Assembly: GCA_049889815.1 (NCBI GenBank)
Contig: JBMHCR010000007.1
Location: forward strand, 165,304-229,303
Reading direction: 5' to 3'
Length of the DNA: 64,000 bases
Source: JBPOFY01 sp049889815
Lineage (GTDB): Bacteria; Verrucomicrobiota; Verrucomicrobiia; Opitutales; Coraliomargaritaceae
Shown: in pieces, positions 36,967 to 51,577 of the stretch
How the letters are laid out: each line of letters starts with the position of its first letter
How positions within the stretch are numbered: the first letter of the stretch is position 1
The notes under the pieces: model-generated
What the model was told of the DNA's origin: nothing
Database searches by the model: none
What the model saw: only the letters and a program-made list of their open reading frames with translations
Position numbers and translations under genes: made by a program

Positions 36967-37061
36967 TTGGCTAATCTGTAAGGTGTTTTGAAAGAGATCA
37001 AGTCATTCATAGCACCTTGACGACCAGGCGCCTAACCTTCTTACTCCGTCGTTTTCTTAAA

Positions 37062-39625
<2,564 letters not shown>

Positions 39626-39626
<1 letters not shown>

Positions 39627-40441
39627 TGCCTAAATCACTCCAACGCGCTCCGCGCTTCATAAGAATGTCCGCAATAGCGCTTCTTAGTGTTTGGACAAGC
39701 ACACTGACTGCATTGGATGACGTAAATGTAGGCTCAGCGATTATCACCAGCTCCAAAGGTAAACCAATAATCAAGAGTGCGTCCGGTTCGAGCCGTGCGG
39801 GTCTACATAGCACCATTGGATTGACTCAAAAAACCATTACCACTGGGGCAAAAGAGCATCTATTCCTCGCTTGCTCGAATGGACTGGGAATAGGGATCGA
39901 TAGCGAAACCGAGATATACTTTAAAGCCTACACTCAGAGTCCATTTTCGGCAGAGCGAGCGCTCCTAAATTTTGAGCCATCGACTTCCAATCTAGAGTTT
40001 GAACTAAAAAGAGGCGCAATAAGTATTGCAAGTGAGGGACTTTCTCCCCGATCCCAAGTATGGGTCATCACAGCAAACGGGCGAATTCGCGTGCATTCGG
40101 CAAAGTGCCGAATTGAACAAAACAATACCGGAACTACGGTATTCATATTTCAAGGCAACGTTACTTTCAATTACCCCAATAAAGATAATCGTGAGTTCAT
40201 CTCTGCTGGAGACGGCATTCGGGTGAGCTCACAAAGCGCCACTCTAAACGAAGTTGCGGAGGAGTTAAGCGTAGAGACAGTCGATACCAAGACCAAAATA
40301 TTTGCTGACGCTGCAAAATTTGCCGCAACTCGTGTCCAATTCAAGGCGCCTCTTGAGGGACAACTCGCCATACCCATCCTCGTGACACCGAAAAGTTATT
40401 TTGAACAAGACCCCGTTCGTCCTTACGAATTCAGCGAATAG
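39626..40441 (+). CDS. Secreted FecR-like domain protein
   Basis: A 271-residue protein starting at ATG 39626, which overlaps the leuS stop. It has a signal peptide (about 1-30) and a beta-rich domain of the FecR type, with IDSETEIYFKAY, FELKRGAISIAS, VWVITANGRIRVH and TTVFIFQGNVTFN (together about 90-185). FecR domains usually regulate ECF sigma factors, but no sigma factor or membrane helix is here. It may instead be a stand-alone envelope beta-helix protein. Confidence 0.65.
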
Positions 40442-40447
40442 CCACTG

Positions 40448-41299
40448 ATGAATGCCTTATCAAAATTTTTACCCGCAGACTTTGAAGCCAAGCCCATTGG
40501 TCTCATTGCGGGCAAAGGGCGCTACCCAATACTGATGGCAGAGCAAATAGCGGCATCGGGGATACCTTTGAAAGTCGTCTCCTTTCAAGGAGAAACGGAT
40601 GTCAATTGGATTAGATCCTTAGCGAAGGATGATCACCTTCAAATTAAGGTTGGCCAACTGGGAAAGCTACTGAAGTCACTGCAAAAGCTCGGCTGCGGCT
40701 ATGCGCTCATGGCAGGACAGATCACTCCCCGCCGCCTATTTCACGGACTGCACCCAGACCTCAAGGCACTGAAGATACTCAATAGCTTAAAGCAAAAAAA
40801 CGCAGAAACTATCTTTGGTGCGATTTCATCTGAGATAGAAGCCATTGACATCGGTATGCTCGATGCGCGCTCATTCATGGATAAACATCTGGCTTCGGAC
40901 GGGCTCATGACTCCAGGGGAGCTCCAAGCACCGAGCGAATTCGTCGAACACGGAATACATATCGCAAAAGGCGCTGCCGACCTCGATATCGGTCAAGGTG
41001 TGGTCGTTCGCAAAGGAACCGTCCTAGCAGTCGAGGCCTATGAAGGCACCGATCCCATGCTGCAACGCGCCGGAACTTTTAAAACAGACGGGTTGATTTT
41101 CGTAAAAACCGCCAAGCGTAACCAAGACTACCGATTCGATATCCCGGTTTTTGGCGAACGTACCCTTGAAATGATGAACCAAGCAGGAATACGAACAGCA
41201 GCCCTAGAGAACGACCGCGTGCTCATTCTCGATAAAGAGTTGATCCTCAAGAAAGCAGCTAAAATGAAGATCGAACTCCTCGGATATTCCACCGATTAG
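40448..41299 (+). CDS. lpxI: UDP-2,3-diacylglucosamine pyrophosphatase LpxI
   Basis: A 283-residue DUF1009/LpxI protein. Key segments are IGLIAGKGRYPILMAEQIAA (about 17-36), YALMAGQITPRRLF (about 85-98), VVRKGTVLAVEAYEGTD (about 185-201) and FKTDGLIFVKTAKRNQD. LpxI replaces LpxH in many bacteria, hydrolysing UDP-2,3-diacylglucosamine to lipid X in lipid A synthesis. Its presence shows that the host makes LPS. It lies 6 nt after the FecR-like gene. Confidence 0.93.
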   Translation: MNALSKFLPADFEAKPIGLIAGKGRYPILMAEQIAASGIPLKVVSFQGETDVNWIRSLAKDDHLQIKVGQLGKLLKSLQKLGCGYALMAGQITPRRLFHGLHPDLKALKILNSLKQKNAETIFGAISSEIEAIDIGMLDARSFMDKHLASDGLMTPGELQAPSEFVEHGIHIAKGAADLDIGQGVVVRKGTVLAVEAYEGTDPMLQRAGTFKTDGLIFVKTAKRNQDYRFDIPVFGERTLEMMNQAGIRTAALENDRVLILDKELILKKAAKMKIELLGYSTD

Positions 41300-41303
41300 T
41301 TCA

Positions 41304-41837
41304 TCACGATTCGGAGTCTGAATCAACCTTAGACGGTTGCTCCTGAACCCGTCGGAAAAGCGCAATATCGGGTATATCAATCAAAACCTGTATCAGTTGC
41401 TTTAGTACAAATGCTACCAACACCCCAAGCAGGCCTTCAATCAAAACTGAAACAGTCGCATAGACCTCGACCATTAAAGACATCTTCAACAACGCATTGA
41501 AAATGATAATTGCCATCGCCGCCCATGCGAGGACGTCGACAATTGTGCGCAACTCAGTGTAAGCTGAATTTTGGCGTATCTGACGCCTAAGCTGCGCGGT
41601 GCTCCCAAAACTCATTGATCGCCCCGTGGGCTCAGAGTGAGACGCACGGTGCGCCTTTCCTCCACTGGATTGTCGAGACGAACCATCTCTTGATCGGGAT
41701 GAGGATGATGACTTGCGGACGCGTTCACGAGAGCTCTTGTAGGCATCATAAGCACGCTTCCACTGGTAATCAGTCATTTTACAAGCAGATGGATCCATCT
41801 TTTCGCGACTTTCTACAAATTGTTCAAATGTCTTCAT
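41304..41837 (-). CDS. Hypothetical membrane protein with Ser/Arg-rich linker
   Basis: A 177-residue protein with a hydrophilic N-terminal segment, a low-complexity Ser/Arg-rich region (about 35-70, SSSSSRSRDGSSRQSSGG) and two membrane helices (about 102-120 and 127-153). No family is recognised. It lies just upstream of the copper-associated minus-strand genes in map order but downstream in transcription; the spacing to them is 9 nt, so it may be co-transcribed. Confidence 0.6.
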   Translation of the reverse strand: MKTFEQFVESREKMDPSACKMTDYQWKRAYDAYKSSRERVRKSSSSSRSRDGSSRQSSGGKAHRASHSEPTGRSMSFGSTAQLRRQIRQNSAYTELRTIVDVLAWAAMAIIIFNALLKMSLMVEVYATVSVLIEGLLGVLVAFVLKQLIQVLIDIPDIALFRRVQEQPSKVDSDSES

Positions 41838-41846
41838 TATCGTATG

Positions 41847-42764
41847 TTACTGAACCTCTACATCAAAACGACCGAAAACTGGTCTTCCGTTAACCTGAAT
41901 CTGCGCGAAAAGTCGATACCAACCAGGCTTAGGGACATTGAAAAGAAAGGACAGTTCATCGTAAGCACTCTCACCACGAGCAGCGGCAATACTATCGATC
42001 GGATGCATATGCGCAAAACCACGTCCATCCGCATCAAACGCTACTAGGTGCCCTTTGGCATCCATCACGGTCTCCAGCTCAACCGCTTCACCGTTTTCAT
42101 CAGTCACATCCAATGAAAACGAGTAGTCTCGACCAGTCTTAGGGGTCTCTGGAAAATTGCGAAGACGAAAATAGACGCCATCAACGGCAGATTCCAACGA
42201 CTTTTCAAAAGTTGGGCGCTCGGGATCACCGGTGACTTCAAGCGAGCCGATCGCAATCGCCTGGCGGCGGCTCATCACCGGCACCACCTCTGCGAGTACT
42301 TTATACTTACCTGACTTATTGGGCATAAACTCAAAGTCATACTGGCCATCGAGTCCGACAGGAATGGGGTGCAAGTGATGGTAATCCTCTAGTGAGGGAT
42401 CAATCACCATTAAGTGCATTTTTTTTGTGTGCGTGATTGCAAGCTCGTGGGGTGCCATCGTCATTCCACCCGAAGTTTCGAGAAATAAACGAACCGGATT
42501 GATTGTTCCAACCTGGAGCGGATCACTCTCGAGCTCTATTTCAATCGGATATTTCAACACCGACAAGTCAAGGAAGCCGGCGTGTGTCGTAGCGCAAAGC
42601 TCGATCTCGCCGTCCTCATTGACGATCTCAACATAGTGCAAAAAACCGCATTCGGCATCCGGTAGCGAACGGAGAATAAAAAATGCTCCAACGAATACGG
42701 CAGTGATAAGCGCTACACTGATCCAGCGTCCTTTCGAGCTACTTCGTGAACTTTCTTCTAACAT
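41847..42764 (-). CDS. Membrane-anchored protein with His-rich HxHP motifs, copper/redox locus
   Basis: A 305-residue protein with one N-terminal membrane helix (about 14-31) and two Ig-like periplasmic halves. Each half contains a histidine motif: HLMVIDPSLEDYHHLHP (about 122-138) and GHLVAFDADGRGFAHMHP (about 235-252). This HLHP/HMHP pattern is seen in proteins of copper-handling loci, next to SCO1-type proteins as here (12 nt away). It may bind metal or act as an adaptor. Function inferred. Confidence 0.65.
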   Translation of the reverse strand: MLEESSRSSSKGRWISVALITAVFVGAFFILRSLPDAECGFLHYVEIVNEDGEIELCATTHAGFLDLSVLKYPIEIELESDPLQVGTINPVRLFLETSGGMTMAPHELAITHTKKMHLMVIDPSLEDYHHLHPIPVGLDGQYDFEFMPNKSGKYKVLAEVVPVMSRRQAIAIGSLEVTGDPERPTFEKSLESAVDGVYFRLRNFPETPKTGRDYSFSLDVTDENGEAVELETVMDAKGHLVAFDADGRGFAHMHPIDSIAAARGESAYDELSFLFNVPKPGWYRLFAQIQVNGRPVFGRFDVEVQ

Positions 42765-42776
42765 CAGCTAACAAAA

Positions 42777-43637
42777 CTATAGTTTTTGGGCAGCCTCAAG
42801 AAACTCATCAAGCTTCCAGCTAGCACCCTCTTTCCGAAACGCCACACGCCCTTTGTTATCCACCAACAAGGTTGCCATGGTGTGGTTAATCGTACCATCT
42901 TCCTCAATCGTCAAAATACCAAACTGGCGGAGAAGATCCTGCACCAGCTGAGAAGTGCCAGTCAGAAGATGAAAATTCTCCAAATCAATGCCATAGCCTT
43001 TGGCGTATTGTCGCAAGATACCCGGTGAATCGAACTCGGGGTCGAAAGTAATCGTAACAAAATGCAGATTTTCGAGCTCAGCTTCCTTTGCCGCTTTCTG
43101 TAGATCAGACATGCGTGTTGTCGATGCCGGGCACATTTTCGGCACGGTGCAACGTGTGAAAATGAAATTCAAAACGAAGGACTTACCCTGCAACTCACGA
43201 ATCTGGAGAAAGTTTCCATCCTGATCAATCATTGCGAAGTTCGGGATGTAATCTCCCTGCTTTACATAACTGCGGCGGCTCATCGTTGCCGTCGCTTTAT
43301 GTAGGCGTGCATTCACATCCTTCATCGCCTTCGCTCCTGCTCCATCAATTGGGAAAATGCGCTCCAGATGCCACTGCTTGTTGTAATAAACTGCATCCGC
43401 ACGTATCGCCCTGCCAGAGTAATCGATCTCTGCGTCTCCGATACCGACTTTAAACACGTGCTCGGCCTCAAGGTTCAAAGCATCCGCAAAATCCTTGTCC
43501 AATTCAAGTTCGTAAACCCTCTCAACCGAATCCACTGAAACAACTCTTCCTTCCACAAAGCTTGCCTCCAAACCAAGCAAAGCACTGGTGCAAAAAGCAT
43601 AAAATAAAATGAGACGGCGACGAAGGGTGCAGCGCAT
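42777..43637 (-). CDS. SCO1/SenC family protein with extra N-terminal copper-binding-like domain
   Basis: A 286-residue protein with a signal peptide (about 1-22). Residues about 28-100 form a small beta domain like the CusF or copper-binding region that precedes SCO in some proteins. The SCO thioredoxin-like domain follows: the metal cysteines are in FTRCTVPKMCP, spaced CX5C rather than CX3C, and the distal His is in NHTMATLLVD. It would deliver copper to cytochrome c oxidase or act in redox control. It is first of the three minus-strand genes here. Confidence 0.87.
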   Translation of the reverse strand: MRCTLRRRLILFYAFCTSALLGLEASFVEGRVVSVDSVERVYELELDKDFADALNLEAEHVFKVGIGDAEIDYSGRAIRADAVYYNKQWHLERIFPIDGAGAKAMKDVNARLHKATATMSRRSYVKQGDYIPNFAMIDQDGNFLQIRELQGKSFVLNFIFTRCTVPKMCPASTTRMSDLQKAAKEAELENLHFVTITFDPEFDSPGILRQYAKGYGIDLENFHLLTGTSQLVQDLLRQFGILTIEEDGTINHTMATLLVDNKGRVAFRKEGASWKLDEFLEAAQKL

Positions 43638-43672
43638 GCCGTGAAACTGAGTAGAAAACTCAAAAATTCAAC

Positions 43673-44134
43673 CTACAATCGACGATCTGCATCGTTGGGT
43701 ACGGATGATAGTTCCCTGTCCTGTGCCTTTGCAAACGGCATCAGCGCTAGCACGGCTCGACGCCTTAGCGACAATACCCCTACTGACCCAATGGTCACGA
43801 CAAGGGCTAGCGAGAACAATGTACCACCATCATCCATTACCTCTATGCCCAAAATGCTAAGGTGCGAGCCAATCGCTCCGATCATCACACAAAGCGCGAG
43901 CACAGCGCCCGCCCACGAAAATCGTGACGTTAGTAGCAAGATGCCAGCGACTAGCTCCACGATTCCAGACCCATAACGCCCGACAGGTTCAAGCCCGATC
44001 GTCTCGAAAATAAACACCGATGAAGGTGCAGCCGTGAACTTAAAAAAAAGTGTTTGGAACAAGATCACAGCGTCCACGAGTTGAAGTATCCAGCTGATTA
44101 CATTTGCCGGTTTAGATAGGGTATTTTGACTCAT
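43673..44134 (-). CDS. DoxX family membrane protein
   Basis: A 153-residue membrane protein starting at ATG 44134. Four helices are visible, with the DoxX-like segments LQLVDAVILFQTLFFKF (about 15-31), GIVELVAGILLLTSRFSWAG (about 55-74) and VLALCVMIGAIGSH. It is 36 nt upstream of the SCO gene and in the same direction, so it probably belongs with the copper/redox group. DoxX proteins are linked to thiosulfate or quinone redox, but activity here is not known. Confidence 0.82.
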   Translation of the reverse strand: MSQNTLSKPANVISWILQLVDAVILFQTLFFKFTAAPSSVFIFETIGLEPVGRYGSGIVELVAGILLLTSRFSWAGAVLALCVMIGAIGSHLSILGIEVMDDGGTLFSLALVVTIGSVGVLSLRRRAVLALMPFAKAQDRELSSVPNDADRRL

Positions 44135-44213
44135 GATTCGATTGGTTATATGGGTTGGAGTCGTTCGCCCCAAAAGTTATTCCTAGATTCGAAAACCAAC
44201 TAAACTTAAACGC

Positions 44214-44245
44214 AAAAAAGCTCCGACCGCTTTGGCCGGAGCTTT
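44214..44245 (-). terminator. Rho-independent terminator after groEL
   Basis: AAAGCTCCG (44217-44225) and CGGAGCTTT (44237-44245) form a 9-bp stem; the A-run at 44214-44219 gives a T-run on the minus strand. It ends the dnaK-groES-groEL group 51 nt after groEL. Confidence 0.88.
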
Positions 44246-44295
44246 GTTTAGTTTTTTAGACTGTGGGTATTCGAGCGGCGTGCAATCCCTGGGGA

Positions 44296-45948
<1,653 letters not shown>

Positions 45949-45991
45949 AATAATTTAAATTTGTAGTTTTGTATTGGGAGTTAGATACGAA

Positions 45992-46267
45992 TTATCCGAT
46001 AACACCAAGAATGCTATCTTCGTCGATGAGGATATACTCAACGCCATCTACCTTTACAGGTGTGCCGCCGTATTGAGGAAGGAGAACTTTGTCGCCCTTC
46101 TTTACGAAGAAAGGAACATCGTCCTTCTTGCCTGTGCCAAGAGCAACTACTTCTGCTTCCTGAGACTTTTCTTTCGCGGAGTCAGGAATAATGATCCCGC
46201 CGCGGACTTGTTCATCTTCTTCAATGCGCTTCAAAAGAACGCGTTCACCAAGTGGTTTGATTTTCAT
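45992..46267 (-). CDS. groS: Co-chaperonin GroES
   Basis: A 91-residue GroES starting MKIKPLGERVLLKRIEEDEQ, with the mobile loop GGIIIPDSAKEKSQ (about 23-36) that binds GroEL and the ending YILIDEDSILGVIG. It precedes groEL, as usual. The gap upstream to dnaK (83 nt) has no CIRCE element and no clear terminator, so read-through from dnaK is possible. Confidence 0.98.
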   Translation of the reverse strand: MKIKPLGERVLLKRIEEDEQVRGGIIIPDSAKEKSQEAEVVALGTGKKDDVPFFVKKGDKVLLPQYGGTPVKVDGVEYILIDEDSILGVIG

Positions 46268-46350
46268 ATGTGTATGTTTTAGTTTTTTGGAGATGTTGGA
46301 GTTTGCAAAAGTCGCGCTCAGCTAAAATCTGAACGTAACTTTTAAATTGG

Positions 46351-48303
<1,953 letters not shown>

Positions 48304-48371
48304 GCCATCGGTAAAGCATTCTAAATGCCAGCCCATCATTGATTACACAAGGCAATATATACCAACTACTT

Positions 48372-48400
48372 ATAATAAATTTGAACGACACAAAAATCAA
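48372..48400 (-). promoter_or_regulatory. Sigma-70-like promoter for dnaK
   Basis: On the minus strand, TTGATT (48395-48400) is followed after 17 nt by TATTAT (48372-48377). The spacing is ideal and 10 of 12 bases match the consensus TTGACA/TATAAT. The start of dnaK lies about 70 nt downstream. Confidence 0.7.
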
Positions 48401-48406
48401 CGAAAC

Positions 48407-48472
48407 CATGTGAATATGCGACACCGTGTCACACATTTTGTCACAGTCGTAAATCAGTGTCTCATTCACATG
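48407..48472. promoter_or_regulatory. Long inverted repeat upstream of the dnaK promoter
   Basis: CATGTGAAT (48407-48415) is an exact inverted copy of ATTCACATG (48464-48472). Inside this pair, GACAC (48420-48424) pairs with GTGTC (48457-48461), and a smaller palindrome GACAC-C-GTGTC lies at 48420-48430. The whole is placed just upstream of the -35 box, a position suited to an activator or repressor. It is not a known heat-shock element that I recognise. Confidence 0.6.
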
Positions 48473-48605
48473 TCTCACACTAAAGTGGGGCCTTCCTACA
48501 AAGATCACCGTTCCTCAGAAATACTCGATCGCCCATTCATAAAGCACGGCCGTCCAAAGCCAGTTACCAAAGGGGGCACTTGGCGAGCACACCCTTCCTC
48601 AAACG

Positions 48606-49721
48606 CTACTCCACCAAAGTAAAATTCACCGCCAACTCCTGCTCGAGTTTCGAAATGCGGCTACGTTCGTTTGGCTCTATTAAAGTTAATGACACGCCCT
48701 TCTTACCCGCACGCGCCGTGCGACCACTACGATGCGTGTAATACTGCGTCGCATCGGGCAGTTGATGTTGAATCACAAAGGACAATCCTTCTATGTCGAT
48801 GCCGCGCGCAGCAACATCAGTTGCGATCAAATACTGTAGGCGCTCCTTTTTAAACGCACGCATCACCTTGTCGCGATCTTTTTGGCTCAAGTCTCCCTGG
48901 ATCACTCCGACGGCCAAACCGCGTTCAGTGAGCTCTTGACCCAGACGTATCGCACCGGCACGGGTTCGTGCAAAGACCAATCCACGCTCACCCTCGTGAT
49001 CCGCTAGATATCTTGCAATAAAGTCGTCCTTTTCCTCACGTGCCACGATCGCGTATTGGTGATCAATGTTACGATTCACCACTTCTTTAGGGTCCACCTT
49101 AACGCGATAGGCATTCGCCGAAATATTGCCCTGAATCAAATTCTGCACCTTCTTCTGGAACGTTGCCGAAAACAACCATGTCGCTTTTCGGGCTTTAGTT
49201 TCTTTAAAGACGCGCGCTAATTCTGAACGGAAGCCCATGCTCAGCATCTCGTCGGCCTCATCGAGAATCAAAAATTTCACCGCATCTAAATGCATCTGCG
49301 CATCCAAAAGCTCGATCAAGCGTCCGGGCGTCGCGACTAAAATTTGAGTCGGGCGCGAGAGCCGCTCGATTTGTAGGTCGATCCTATCACCACCCGCAGC
49401 AACTTCGACAAATATTTTATCCTGGGCGTATTTGGTATATTTAAACAACTGCTTACCAATCTGCTTTGCCAGTTCACGTGTCGGCGCAATGATCAAGCCC
49501 TGAATCTCAGGCTTATCGGGATCCATCTTCGTCAACAGCGGCAAACCAAACGCCGCCGTTTTACCAGTGCCCGTTTGCGCCTGAGCTATCAAGTCAGCGC
49601 CCTCCTCGATAAGAAACGGGATCACCTGCTCTTGAATCGGCGTCGGTGTGTGAATACTCAATTTCTCGATGCCAAGAACTAGATCAGACGGAACGCCAAG
49701 TTGATGAAATGTCTGTGCCAT
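48606..49721 (-). CDS. DEAD-box RNA helicase
   Basis: A 371-residue helicase with the Q motif (HTPTPIQEQVIP), Walker A AQTGTGKTA (about 47-55), PTRELAKQ, DEAD (about 154-157), SAT (about 186-188), ATDVAARGIDIEGL and HRSGRTARAG (about 333-342). The protein ends shortly after the second RecA domain, so it is a minimal core without the long basic tail of RhlE or CsdA. It likely unwinds RNA in ribosome assembly or turnover. It lies upstream of dnaK and downstream of tRNA-His. Confidence 0.95.
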   Translation of the reverse strand: MAQTFHQLGVPSDLVLGIEKLSIHTPTPIQEQVIPFLIEEGADLIAQAQTGTGKTAAFGLPLLTKMDPDKPEIQGLIIAPTRELAKQIGKQLFKYTKYAQDKIFVEVAAGGDRIDLQIERLSRPTQILVATPGRLIELLDAQMHLDAVKFLILDEADEMLSMGFRSELARVFKETKARKATWLFSATFQKKVQNLIQGNISANAYRVKVDPKEVVNRNIDHQYAIVAREEKDDFIARYLADHEGERGLVFARTRAGAIRLGQELTERGLAVGVIQGDLSQKDRDKVMRAFKKERLQYLIATDVAARGIDIEGLSFVIQHQLPDATQYYTHRSGRTARAGKKGVSLTLIEPNERSRISKLEQELAVNFTLVE

Positions 49722-49755
49722 AAAAAGTAAAGGCCGACGGGTGGTCGGCCGAAAA

Positions 49756-49833
49756 TGGGGTGGCTAACGGGATTCGAACCCGCGACCCTCGGCACCACAA
49801 GCCGATGCTCTAACCAACTGAGCTATAGCCACC
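49756..49833 (-). tRNA. tRNA-His (GTG anticodon)
   Basis: A full cloverleaf is readable on the minus strand: acceptor GTGGCTA/TAGCCAC, D arm, anticodon arm with loop TTGTGGT, and T arm with GGTTCGAAT. The anticodon is GTG (His). The extra 5' G (position -1) that marks tRNA-His is encoded at 49833, and the 3' CCA is encoded (49756-49758). Confidence 0.96.
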
Positions 49834-49940
49834 ATAATGTGAGAGGGCAATCCGCCCCCGCGATGCGACGGAATCCTCTTTCTAATCACCTGCTTGTCAA
49901 TAGCTGTTTGAGAGAATTTTCTCCGATAGATAACACAGAT

Positions 49941-50537
49941 CTAAAGCGCAGTTGAAAGCGACTCAGCGAGTTGCAAAAGCGCGGCATTTAAAGCAGCTAC
50001 ATAGCTTTCTGGCTGACCTACCACCCAAGAAACACCTGTTGACTCAAACACGCCCGAATCAATAACACCCGAGCGAGTTTTAAGCTCCCATGCTGCAGCC
50101 ATGCCAATCTCCCCGCTCTCGCGAACTCCAAGCTTGTAAATATTAATGTGTAAATCTTTGTCGCTTTTTGAACGATCTGGCCATGGGTAATAAGAAATCA
50201 CGAGGCCTTCTCTGGCGGCCATCAACGACTCGGCAATGGCACGGGATACTCCTTCCTCCAAAGTTTCCGCCCAACGTGCACGGCTTACCGCTTTAACCTC
50301 CCCGTCCTCGGCGCGATACTGTAGGCGCTTTCCATCCAGATATGCGGGCAAGTTCGGACGAGCTAAATGAATCATGACACCGCTCTGCGCATTCGGAAAC
50401 GATGTCTCAACCGAACCAAGCGCATACAATTTCATCACGTCTGGCCTCGGCTTTAAGTTCAAGCATCCAGAAAGCGAGAAACATACGGGGACAATCAACA
50501 AAGTCATCCAAATTTTGTTCAATGCTTTATTCTTCAT
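49941..50537 (-). CDS. Lipoprotein partner of the Mla-type transporter (ABC auxiliary lipoprotein)
   Basis: A 198-residue lipoprotein (lipobox LSGC, Cys25) followed by LYALGS and IHLARPNLPAYLDGKRLQYR, the pattern of PqiC or the ABC-type transport auxiliary lipoprotein family. It is last in the MlaE-MlaF-MlaD-lipoprotein run and overlaps mlaD by 11 nt. It likely forms the outer-membrane end of the lipid transport path. Confidence 0.82.
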   Translation of the reverse strand: MKNKALNKIWMTLLIVPVCFSLSGCLNLKPRPDVMKLYALGSVETSFPNAQSGVMIHLARPNLPAYLDGKRLQYRAEDGEVKAVSRARWAETLEEGVSRAIAESLMAAREGLVISYYPWPDRSKSDKDLHINIYKLGVRESGEIGMAAAWELKTRSGVIDSGVFESTGVSWVVGQPESYVAALNAALLQLAESLSTAL

Positions 50538-51537
50538 CTTCGGGGCGTCCAGTCAGGAGTGCGTTCGGGTTTCGTTCTAAGTAGTCAGCGAGCAAACGCA
50601 ATGACTGCGCAACTCGACCGAGTTCGCGCAAGGTAGTTTCCATTTCATAGCGGAAGCTCGACTCCGGACTGATCAGACTACCTACATCAGCAAGCAGTGC
50701 ATCGAAACCAGTCAGTGTATCTTGGAAATGCTTCGTCAACGCGCCAACGGACTTAGCCAGTGGACCATCCTCAAGATCATATGTAGTGATTGTTTTGTTA
50801 ACGGTCTCCAGTACCTCTTTCAGAGCGGTGATCGTGCCTGCGACATCCTGCGAACTTGCGAATCTCTCCACCGCGGCAGCAGCAGTCATCACGGACTCAC
50901 TAATCCCTTCAGAATCGATACCTTCGAGCACAGCATTCAAATTTTCCAATACAGCATTTGCGTTTTCGTTCAGACGCTTCACGTCGACTGCATTCAACTT
51001 AGATACAACATTAGCGACATCAGCAGCTATTTCATCAAATGAAGAACCCAAGGTTGGTATTTCGATCATGCCATTCTCCTGATCTAAGTGTGGCTCCCAG
51101 TCCGTCAATTCCTCTTTGGCAAAACTGAATTCAACAAACAGCTGCCCGGTAATAAAGCTCTCCAGGTTCAATTCAGCGACCAAGCCCTCTTCAATTGACT
51201 CATGAATCGTCTCCGGTGAGAATGCTGCTTCAGACACTCCAAGATCACGCTCCAATCGCGAGCGGTCCAATTTAATAATCACCGGAATTGCGGTGGAGTT
51301 ATTACGCTGCCCCTCCGAACGAATCAAAATACGCTCAACAGAACCTACTGGCACACCACGAAATTTCACAGTTGATCCCTGATCCAATCCGTTAACCGAT
51401 TGATCGAAAAACAAGATGAAGCGCTCTGACTTTGTGATCAATGATGACGCACCAAAAAAGAATACCATCGCAACTAAAAGGACGGCAGCTACGGTTACGA
51501 AAGCGCCTATGGCTTTGGGACTGGTTTTTTGGATCAC
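50527..51537 (-). CDS. MlaD-type MCE domain protein
   Basis: A 336-residue protein with one N-terminal membrane helix (about 12-30) and an MCE domain (about 38-125, FDQSVNGLDQGSTVKFRGVP). The rest is helical and coiled-coil-like, to about residue 300. It starts with GTG at 51537. In the Mla system this protein hexamerises in the periplasm and channels phospholipids to the MlaE permease. Confidence 0.88.
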   Translation of the reverse strand: MIQKTSPKAIGAFVTVAAVLLVAMVFFFGASSLITKSERFILFFDQSVNGLDQGSTVKFRGVPVGSVERILIRSEGQRNNSTAIPVIIKLDRSRLERDLGVSEAAFSPETIHESIEEGLVAELNLESFITGQLFVEFSFAKEELTDWEPHLDQENGMIEIPTLGSSFDEIAADVANVVSKLNAVDVKRLNENANAVLENLNAVLEGIDSEGISESVMTAAAAVERFASSQDVAGTITALKEVLETVNKTITTYDLEDGPLAKSVGALTKHFQDTLTGFDALLADVGSLISPESSFRYEMETTLRELGRVAQSLRLLADYLERNPNALLTGRPEDEE

Positions 51538-51577
51538 GGTTAGGACTCAATAATGATCTTGGCAAAAGTTCAATTGT

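Larger units (their letters stand above)
48304..48605. other. 302-nt region upstream of dnaK
   Basis: No gene is visible here. It holds the dnaK promoter (48372-48400), an inverted repeat upstream of it (48407-48472) and a likely leader of about 60 nt. The CIRCE heat-shock operator (TTAGCACTC-N9-GAGTGCTAA) is absent. The part next to the helicase gene (48480-48605) shows nothing further. Confidence 0.6.

Noticed and set aside
48304..48605. CIRCE heat-shock operator
   Set aside because: I looked for TTAGCACTC-N9-GAGTGCTAA on both strands upstream of dnaK and groES and did not find it.
49755..49955. 66-codon plus-strand frame near the tRNA
   Set aside because: It is antisense to tRNA-His and has no other support.
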